This document shows positions 16,945 to 22,771 of a stretch of 22,771 nucleotides of DNA, one piece after another (position 1 is the first letter of the stretch; every line of letters starts with the position of its first letter). A program made the position numbers and the translations under genes. Origin of the DNA: a virus; IMG/VR virus record IMGVR_UViG_3300005467_000038, positions 1 through 22,771 of that record. One strand, written 5' to 3'. Under the pieces are notes generated by a model that saw only the letters and a program-made list of their open reading frames with translations, was not told the origin of the DNA and did not search any database.

Positions 16945-19900
16945 CTAACTCAAGAACTCGGCAACAGAAGAGAAGCCACTACCCACGAGAAACTGATCGA
17001 TGTTGGCTCGAGCCTCCTCGACGAGGTGATCAAAGAAGCCGTAATCGATCGCGTCTCCGGGCAGATCCATGGCAATCTTCGAATCAACCCACAGATGACC
17101 CTTGGTTCCTTGGACGGCATACGCTTTACCGTCCTTGACACGCCAGAGCTGTCCCCCGCCGTAGCCCTCCAGGACAGGCGTAAAGCGACCCGTCTTGCCG
17201 ATGAAGATGAGCTTGTCGAGTGCTTCGCTGTAGACCTTGGCTTGGTCTTCTTCGGACGATCCACCCTTCTTCATCGCTTTGATCTGGTACAGGGCATCGT
17301 CGACATAACCCATGGATGGATCACGATCCCCCGTTTCGCGAGTGTAATCGTGATTACCGAAGTCCAGATACAGCGCTCCCTGCTGAACGTGCTTCGTCAC
17401 GCAGAGATCGAAGAAGTTGATGTCATCGTCATAGCCGAACAGCTTCTTGAAGACGTACGGATTGACGTCAGGATGGAACTGGCTGCCGGTCGCCGTCCAG
17501 CAGTTGTCGACGCAGTTGTCCTTCTTCGCCACGTAAACGGCGTCATTGACCAAGGCCAACTTAGAATACTGATCCTTCTCTGGATCGTATTCCATGCTGT
17601 AACCGTACTTGGCAGCAAAGTTGACGACTGCCTCGATGATCTCCGGCGTGGCGTTGGGGATCTTCACCGAGTCGGTCTTGATGTGCGCAACCGTGAAGCC
17701 CTGGTCCTGAATATAGTTCTTCAGATCCACCATGAACAGAGCGCCACGCTTGGCAACGATATTGTCCACGTTGCGCAGATCTCGGAACGGATTGTCGAAT
17801 TTCGCCGAGGTTAGACCATAGACGATATTCATCGCGATCTTCAGTCCATCGCGTAGATCCTTAGTTGCCTTCTTCGCCGCCTCTGGATCCCTCTCACGCA
17901 GACGCTCAATGTCTTCGACGTAGGGTCGAAGTTTCCCGTCGAAGGCACCCTTGACCGAATCGTAGTTACCATGCTTGAGCGCAAGCTGCGCCTCCACGAG
18001 AGCCATGTAGCGCGGCGTGTACTCACCGAAAAGATTGAGCTGACCAATCGATGTAGGATGCATCGAAGCGACGTCAAGCAGCGCGACATCTCGGTAAATA
18101 CCTGGCTCAGCGTAGACATAGCCGCCTTCACCGACGTCAACACCTCGGTAAGTGCTGACCATGGGATTTCCTTTGACGCCGTCCTTGGGTCCGTAGACAT
18201 ATCCAGGGAAATCCTTCGAAAGATCGGTGTAGACGAAACTCCTCTGCGGGTTCTTGTCGCGACCGAAGATGATCCGGGCAGTGTGATTGGCGGTGGTGTG
18301 GTTAGGTGTCAAACCACTGAGATCCGACAGGATGAGACGAGCTTTCCAGTCACCCTGCAGGTGTTTGTGGGTCTTCTCGGTAGAAACCACGTCGTTGGCG
18401 CAATACGCCGCCACATCCATGATTCGATCCTCGGGAACCGGCTTGTCCCAAGGAATATCCATCTCCCGATGCTCGAGCCCCAGCTCGATCTGCCACTTCT
18501 TCAACCCCTGCTTCTTGGTGCTGTAGTCGAAGATGTCGGTGTACGAGAGGTTGTACGCCTCACCGAACTTGGCGCCGACGGAGTTGTTGATGATCTTCTG
18601 TGACAAAGCGTAGAGCTGCGGGATGCTGAAGCCCATGGCCGCAGCCCACATCATGTGGTTGTCATAGCTGCGGTTGTTGAAGCCCACGAGCTTGTACTTG
18701 AAGAGAGCTTCCACCTCGTGCGGCTTCGGGTTGATCATCGTCACCACGCTGTCGACCGAGGGCTCGTCTTCCTCGAACTTCCAACAGATGACAAACAGGT
18801 TGGGGTAGCACTCGATATCGTAGAAGACCAGCCGCGGCTCCAGCGGCGTTGGCTCATCCGGAGGAAGTTCGTCTTCCTCAGACTTCCATCGCATGGAATT
18901 GACGATCTTCAGACATTCGAGAGCCCTGTTACTGCTCCTACTGGCAAACGTGGTGATCTTGGGGCGAAGATCGGTCACGTCGTAGCGGAGACCATCGTTG
19001 TAGGCATCATCAAGGATTTTCTTGATGAAGTCCACCGAGGGCTTAGTTCCGGGATGGATCTCTTTCCGCAGGTTGCGAGCGATCAGATCCCGAAGGGCCT
19101 TCTCGCTCTTCATAGTCCCAGGTTCGATCACTCGCGTATTCTCCTTGAGCGGCAACCCGCTATTTATGGTGGCGATAGGTACATTATTACATCGCGTAAG
19201 TCGACGACGTAACGAAGAGTGTCCAGGGAACCGTTTGATCTCAATCCCTGGAGCGTAAAGCGAATCGAGCCGCTCTGGATCTCCGTCGTAATAGAAGTGG
19301 AGGTGTACTCCGTCGCCACTTCTGCTAAGTTCAGCATAGGTGGCTGGCCATTTTGCAGCTTCTCGTAGATTTCGTTCAAGGGATTTCTTTCCATTGTCGT
19401 CCTTCAAATCGAAATCAGCGACGATATGGTTCGGTGCTAGGCCTCCGACGAAATGCTCTCGCGACGTGTCTATCTCAGCAAGACGCGTCGTCACATCCTC
19501 CCACTTCTGTTTCGGCGCTCCTCGCGCTGATGCGTATTGTGCGGGATGCTCGGCAAGTTCGAGATCCAACAAGGAAATGGTCTCGTCCAACCGCAAGGTG
19601 AACGTGCTGAGATCATCATCCACCGGCGTCTTGAATGGCTCTGCCTTGAAGCCGGAGTACCAACTCCGAACGATAGTCCCGTCATCCATCGTGTGACGAA
19701 TATGGAACTCGTCGAAATAATTGCCGAGCTCTGACTTGAAGGCGTACCGTGTCATCTTGGTATCGACGTTTGCTTTTTCGCAATACGTCTTGAACAACAT
19801 CCAAGCTTGTTCGACACTGGTGCCGTTCTGCTCCGCGAAGATGTTGTAGTTTGCTTCGATGAAGTTGAAGAAGGCGTTCGTCTTGAACATCATCTCCAAC

Positions 19901-20925
19901 GGCTGGTAATTGCTGTAGTAGTTCTCGCCCATCTCCTTGAAAACCTGGAGACAGTGATGAGCGATAGCGCCAAGCTCGAACGTGATGCGGTCCATCAGTG
20001 CATGATAACGCCCAGGCGGAAGCTTGACCCCGGAAGGATGTACGTCAATCAAACGACGAATAAGACCCGATTGCGCGTCAGTGATCTTGACCGGTTTGTT
20101 GGTCCCCATGAGCAGGAACGCATTGACGCGGGCGTCGTAGGAGGGCTTGAACTTCTCGTTCATCCGCATGATCTCGTGCGAGACAATCGAGTTGAGAGTG
20201 GTGTTATTCTCCACCCGCGACAAGTCGCCATCATGCTGGATGGCTACGAGAGGATTCCCCGAAAATGCCGCGGCGGCAAATTGATTCCCATTCGATGCCA
20301 AGGCAGCGGCGTCAAAGGTCGTCACATAGCCGTCGAACAGCATCAGAATGATATTGAGGATCGTCCCCTTGCCTGCTCCTGGAGGCCCATACAGTACAAG
20401 GAATTTCTGAATTTTCTTGGACGCCCCAGCAACAATCGCCCCGATCGCCCATTCGATCTTGGCTCGCTCGTCTGGCTTGTAGAGAGTCCCGACAAGTTCA
20501 TCCCAAGCGCTGTGATCCCCCTCGGCAAGATCATAGGGCAGCCTCTTGCTTACGTAATCTTTCTTGCCGACCTTGGTTCCCTGGAAGGTCAGTGTTTCGT
20601 CAAGCTGATGTGCGTTGTCGCCGATTTCCCGCATGAACTTCCGAAAGGTACTTTGACCGTTCGAGCTGAAGCTCTTCATCAGCTTGACTTCAACAACATC
20701 TTTGTTTTCTTTGCGGTACGAATTTAGCTTGTCGTCCACGATACGTTGTACGTCATATTCGTCCGTGGACCACAGACCTTTTTGTTCGTCCCAGACGGCA
20801 TAGAAGGATTTCGCTCGGACCATCAAGTCTTCGGACCGACCAACGACCCAGTCGGGATATGCGATCAGTCCGCCGCCTTGTTTTTCTGTACGCTCTTTAA
20901 CTCTGATCTGAATGAAATCGACCAT
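16945..20925 (-). CDS. Fused SF3 helicase / AEP primase-like / family B DNA polymerase
   Basis: 1326 residues. Helicase: Walker A GPPGAGKGT (180-188), acidic motif LVAIQHDGD (226-234), sensor FLLMGTNKPVK (270-280) and arginine pair at 290-291. Primase-like: VADFDLKD (502-509), SGDGVHLHF (536-544), then GIEIKRF and RRRLTRCN (560-580), the pattern of archaeo-eukaryotic primases. Exonuclease: DIE (703-705), GFNNRSYD (748-755), YCAND (841-845). Polymerase B: motif A DVASMHPTSI (951-960), motif B KIAMNIVYG (1029-1037), motif C KTDS (1083-1086). All catalytic residues seem present. The order helicase-primase-polymerase in one chain would give a nearly complete replisome. The C-terminal polymerase half is a widespread phage family from memory. 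Activities are inferred, not tested. ssDNA-binding protein downstream is a likely partner. Confidence 0.92.
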   Translation of the reverse strand: MVDFIQIRVKERTEKQGGGLIAYPDWVVGRSEDLMVRAKSFYAVWDEQKGLWSTDEYDVQRIVDDKLNSYRKENKDVVEVKLMKSFSSNGQSTFRKFMREIGDNAHQLDETLTFQGTKVGKKDYVSKRLPYDLAEGDHSAWDELVGTLYKPDERAKIEWAIGAIVAGASKKIQKFLVLYGPPGAGKGTILNIILMLFDGYVTTFDAAALASNGNQFAAAAFSGNPLVAIQHDGDLSRVENNTTLNSIVSHEIMRMNEKFKPSYDARVNAFLLMGTNKPVKITDAQSGLIRRLIDVHPSGVKLPPGRYHALMDRITFELGAIAHHCLQVFKEMGENYYSNYQPLEMMFKTNAFFNFIEANYNIFAEQNGTSVEQAWMLFKTYCEKANVDTKMTRYAFKSELGNYFDEFHIRHTMDDGTIVRSWYSGFKAEPFKTPVDDDLSTFTLRLDETISLLDLELAEHPAQYASARGAPKQKWEDVTTRLAEIDTSREHFVGGLAPNHIVADFDLKDDNGKKSLERNLREAAKWPATYAELSRSGDGVHLHFYYDGDPERLDSLYAPGIEIKRFPGHSSLRRRLTRCNNVPIATINSGLPLKENTRVIEPGTMKSEKALRDLIARNLRKEIHPGTKPSVDFIKKILDDAYNDGLRYDVTDLRPKITTFASRSSNRALECLKIVNSMRWKSEEDELPPDEPTPLEPRLVFYDIECYPNLFVICWKFEEDEPSVDSVVTMINPKPHEVEALFKYKLVGFNNRSYDNHMMWAAAMGFSIPQLYALSQKIINNSVGAKFGEAYNLSYTDIFDYSTKKQGLKKWQIELGLEHREMDIPWDKPVPEDRIMDVAAYCANDVVSTEKTHKHLQGDWKARLILSDLSGLTPNHTTANHTARIIFGRDKNPQRSFVYTDLSKDFPGYVYGPKDGVKGNPMVSTYRGVDVGEGGYVYAEPGIYRDVALLDVASMHPTSIGQLNLFGEYTPRYMALVEAQLALKHGNYDSVKGAFDGKLRPYVEDIERLRERDPEAAKKATKDLRDGLKIAMNIVYGLTSAKFDNPFRDLRNVDNIVAKRGALFMVDLKNYIQDQGFTVAHIKTDSVKIPNATPEIIEAVVNFAAKYGYSMEYDPEKDQYSKLALVNDAVYVAKKDNCVDNCWTATGSQFHPDVNPYVFKKLFGYDDDINFFDLCVTKHVQQGALYLDFGNHDYTRETGDRDPSMGYVDDALYQIKAMKKGGSSEEDQAKVYSEALDKLIFIGKTGRFTPVLEGYGGGQLWRVKDGKAYAVQGTKGHLWVDSKIAMDLPGDAIDYGFFDHLVEEARANIDQFLVGSGFSSVAEFLS

Positions 20926-20946
20926 CTACACCCTCCTCCCGGATAT

Positions 20947-21489
20947 TTAGATGCGTATGCGTTCCAGTAGGTAGTCTTCAGCCTGATACCACAGCTCAAC
21001 TACCCGCCGGTCAAGGGCGGCGTCCGTCCAGTTCTTGAGAGGGAACAAACCGCCCGCGCCGTTCGGAGCGTAATCCCTGTTGATGACCTTGTTCAAGATA
21101 TGGTCAATGATGGCTTCTTCCGGGGGGTGTGCATCAGTACATTCGGTCAAACCGAGATTGGCGATGAGCTCCCAGAACCATTCGGTCTGTGTCATCCCAT
21201 CGCCATCCCAGGCGAGCTTGAACGACAGGGCAATCAGCAGCTCCAGGAACGTACACGGCCGATCCATCCACTCAGCATCGACGTTCCTGCGCCCTGTTTC
21301 TTCGGCGAATTCCTTGCGTAGATCCTTACCGTCTTGTGCTCGGTTCCCATCCGTCTCGATGTCAGACCAACTGAACTCCTTTTTGTGGAGAAGTCGTAGT
21401 AGTTTCCAGTAAGTCTTGGAGCGGTTACGAACAGTTACCGAGCCGACTTGACTGTACAGCCACGCAAGATATGCCTCGTCAAGCGGCAT
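20947..21489 (-). CDS. Conserved phage protein of unknown function
   Basis: 180 residues from the ATG at 21489, with AAGGAAG upstream; the frame stays open to 21555 but overlaps the previous gene. MPLDEAYLAWLYSQVG, TYWKLLRLLHKKEFSW, DGKDLRKEF, PCTFLELLIALS, FWELIANLGL and GGLFPLKN...RRVVELWYQ follow in order a conserved phage family from memory. It usually sits near the polymerase and membrane-anchored proteins as here. Function unknown. Confidence 0.85.
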   Translation of the reverse strand: MPLDEAYLAWLYSQVGSVTVRNRSKTYWKLLRLLHKKEFSWSDIETDGNRAQDGKDLRKEFAEETGRRNVDAEWMDRPCTFLELLIALSFKLAWDGDGMTQTEWFWELIANLGLTECTDAHPPEEAIIDHILNKVINRDYAPNGAGGLFPLKNWTDAALDRRVVELWYQAEDYLLERIRI

Positions 21490-21509
21490 GACTATCACTT
21501 CCTTTCTTG

Positions 21510-22355
21510 TTATCGTCCACCAGACTGTCGGGCGGCACCCATAGCATCGGACCATCGACTGGACTGGGCGAGACTCGCATCGTCTTCGTCACCATCTCCG
21601 GTATCGGATTCGCTCTCACCCAGCCCCATGTATTCCGTCAGGCTCTCCTCAGTCCGACGGATTTCGTAGTCGACGCGAAGACCGGTGTTGCGAACGCAGA
21701 TGATGTCGTCGTCCGAACTCTCATCATGTCCGAACAACGTCAGGTTGGCTTCACCGACTCGGTCGATATCGACCGGCTCGCTGTCGGCGACCATGAGAAG
21801 CGTTCGATCGTTGACGAACCACAGCAGATTCTCCTGCTCGTGCTCCGGATCGTTAACGAGGAATTCTTCCTGCGTGATCTTGTAGGGATCGTCCCCCTGA
21901 TGGGCGTCTTCCTCGGACTCGTGGGTGGGGAGAAATCGTCCAGACGGACCACGAGGAGGTAGCTGCTTCTTCGGCTTCGCCGTAGTGCCGAAGATGTTGT
22001 TCTCGACGACCTGACCGTTGTCGGGGCTGGCTTTGAACGGCTGGGTGTAATCCACCACGGCAGCCGCAGCTCGACGACCCTTGTCGGTCACAGGGTTTTC
22101 GAGCGTCTCCATCTTCTCGACGACGGGCTGCGCAGCCTCCTCCGTCTGACGCAGAAGGGTTTCGGGAGTGTCGGGCTTTTCGCGAGCCTGCATGAGAAGT
22201 ACGGAGTAGTGCTTCTTGATCTCCGCCAGCTCGGCGTCGAGCCGCTCGTCGAAGGCCTTACCGACCTTCTTCTTGGCGAGGAAATACCCCGCCGTAGCGC
22301 CGACCGCCAGAGACGCGAGCGAAGAGCCTCCGGCGATAATGATGGTCTTGTTCAT
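21510..22355 (-). CDS. Membrane-anchored conserved phage protein
   Basis: 281 residues. An N-terminal membrane helix (about 4-26, IIIAGGSSLASLAVGATAGYF) and basic KKKVGK stop-transfer are followed by a long charged, disordered middle (to about 145). A folded domain starts at YKITQEEFLVND and continues with LLMVADSEPVDIDRV, LTLFGHDESSDDDIICVRN and LRVDYEIRR. The same domain ends many phage proteins of this type. The acidic C-terminal tail (SDTGDGDEDD) is disordered. Start coupled to the upstream microgene. Possibly a membrane platform for replication; inferred from context. Confidence 0.83.
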   Translation of the reverse strand: MNKTIIIAGGSSLASLAVGATAGYFLAKKKVGKAFDERLDAELAEIKKHYSVLLMQAREKPDTPETLLRQTEEAAQPVVEKMETLENPVTDKGRRAAAAVVDYTQPFKASPDNGQVVENNIFGTTAKPKKQLPPRGPSGRFLPTHESEEDAHQGDDPYKITQEEFLVNDPEHEQENLLWFVNDRTLLMVADSEPVDIDRVGEANLTLFGHDESSDDDIICVRNTGLRVDYEIRRTEESLTEYMGLGESESDTGDGDEDDASLAQSSRWSDAMGAARQSGGR

Positions 22356-22465
22356 CCCTCAGCCTCCACGATGGCTCGCAGACCCGCTCGAATGAATGTC
22401 GCGGTCGAAGCAGCGATCACGATAAGCATCGCTGCACCTGCGAGGTACTTGGTACTCTTTCGCAC
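22352..22465 (-). CDS. 37-residue membrane microprotein
   Basis: GTG start with GAAAGGA eleven bases upstream; the stop overlaps the next ATG (ATGA). MRKSTKYLAGAAMLIVIAAS is a basic N-terminus plus membrane helix, ending FIRAGLRAIVEAEG. One-pass membrane protein, function unknown. The pairing with the following membrane-anchored protein suggests a small complex. Confidence 0.7.
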   Translation of the reverse strand: MRKSTKYLAGAAMLIVIAASTATFIRAGLRAIVEAEG

Positions 22466-22481
22466 GAAATATCCAGTCCTT

Positions 22482-22771
22482 TCAGATCAGGTCGTAGATC
22501 GGACCAGCGACGTTGAAGTCCAGGACGACGTACTTCTCATGCCCATCCAAGAACGCATCGACGAACTCAGGGTCGCCGTCGAACACGCCGAAGCTGACGT
22601 AGTCATCGCCAACCTGCTTGTCCTTGTCGTAGACCCAGCCGACAACCTGACCGGCCTTGGTACGAGGCATATCCAGCATGTCGTAAACCTCATTCAGGAA
22701 CAGGTGACCCTTCGCCCTGAGTCGCTCGTTCGCCCAGTTCATCCGCATCATGAGGAAGTCACGGTTTCCAC
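22482..22771 (-). CDS. Conserved phage protein, 5' end beyond the window (DUF6353-like)
   Basis: Only the C-terminal part is present. The frame is open to the window edge and reads GNRDFLMMRMNWANERL before the apparent internal Met, so the true start is further upstream. NWANERLRAKGHLFLNEVYDMLDMPRT, VVGWVYDKDKQVGDDYVSFGV and EKYVVLDFNVAGPIYDLI match, from memory, the conserved C-terminal domain of the DUF6353-type phage proteins, which commonly have a membrane helix at the missing N-terminus. It is usually encoded just before the membrane-anchored protein found here. Function unknown. Confidence 0.8.
   Translation of the reverse strand, partial: GNRDFLMMRMNWANERLRAKGHLFLNEVYDMLDMPRTKAGQVVGWVYDKDKQVGDDYVSFGVFDGDPEFVDAFLDGHEKYVVLDFNVAGPIYDLI

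Noticed and set aside
19164-19394. 76-residue minus-strand frame inside the replication gene, protein-like at first sight
   Set aside because: The main frame over the same bases holds the conserved primase motifs SGDGVHLHF and GIEIKRF, so the main frame is the selected one.
19807-20727. 306-residue plus-strand frame, and similar long plus-strand frames at 16915-17814, 1337-2041 and 3731-4480
   Set aside because: All lie antisense to well-supported minus-strand genes, lack ribosome sites and conserved motifs, and follow from codon bias of the real frame.

Overview
The window is a block of a tailed double-stranded DNA bacteriophage genome (Caudoviricetes). Every gene I can support lies on the minus strand, so transcription runs from base 22771 towards base 1. 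The evidence for a phage is dense packing with ATGA, TGATG and GTGA start/stop overlaps, strong Shine-Dalgarno sites, many very small genes, and recognisable phage families: replicative polymerase, ssDNA-binding protein, SF2 helicase, DUF3310, RecB-like and VRR-NUC nucleases, and a phage single-chain RNA polymerase-like protein. Base composition is roughly balanced and GTG/TTG starts are common. A Gram-positive host, probably an actinobacterium, fits best, but the host is inference. No tRNA, integrase or lysis gene was seen.

Layout in transcription order. (1) 22771-20947: three conserved phage proteins (one cut by the window edge) and a micro-membrane protein. (2) 20925-16945: one 1326-residue replication protein joining an SF3 helicase, an AEP-type primase-like module and a family B DNA polymerase with proofreading exonuclease. 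(3) 16933-14188: small membrane and unknown proteins, an ssDNA-binding protein and two conserved phage proteins. (4) 14187-13426: a less dense stretch with two diverged copies of a two-hairpin RNA-like element, each upstream of a small ORF. (5) 13368-10300: unknown small proteins and three tiny membrane proteins, closed by a rho-independent terminator at about 10263-10282. (6) 10246-7390: a promoter with paired operator-like repeats drives a tightly coupled operon of eleven consecutive proteins that nearly all carry one small Cys-rich zinc-ribbon-like motif, beginning with a DUF3310 protein. (7) 7386-4980: two paralogous helical microproteins, then an SF2 helicase whose gene carries two large inserts in which other reading frames encode protein-like products, one of them another zinc ribbon. 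(8) 4979-4685: an AT-rich noncoding region with a 102-bp co-centred dyad, three CCTTAAG sites at exact 11-bp spacing and a 17-bp repeat; a candidate origin or control region. (9) 4669-156: a NUMOD4-type protein, two PD-(D/E)XK-type nucleases, a 930-residue YonO-like single-chain RNA polymerase with the DFDGD motif, and a small conserved partner.

The genes read as a replication, recombination and transcription module. The most unusual parts are the zinc-ribbon array, the genes nested inside the helicase, the duplicated RNA element, and the RNA polymerase whose N-terminus resembles that of phage head-associated proteins. Family names are from memory of sequence motifs; no searches were run.
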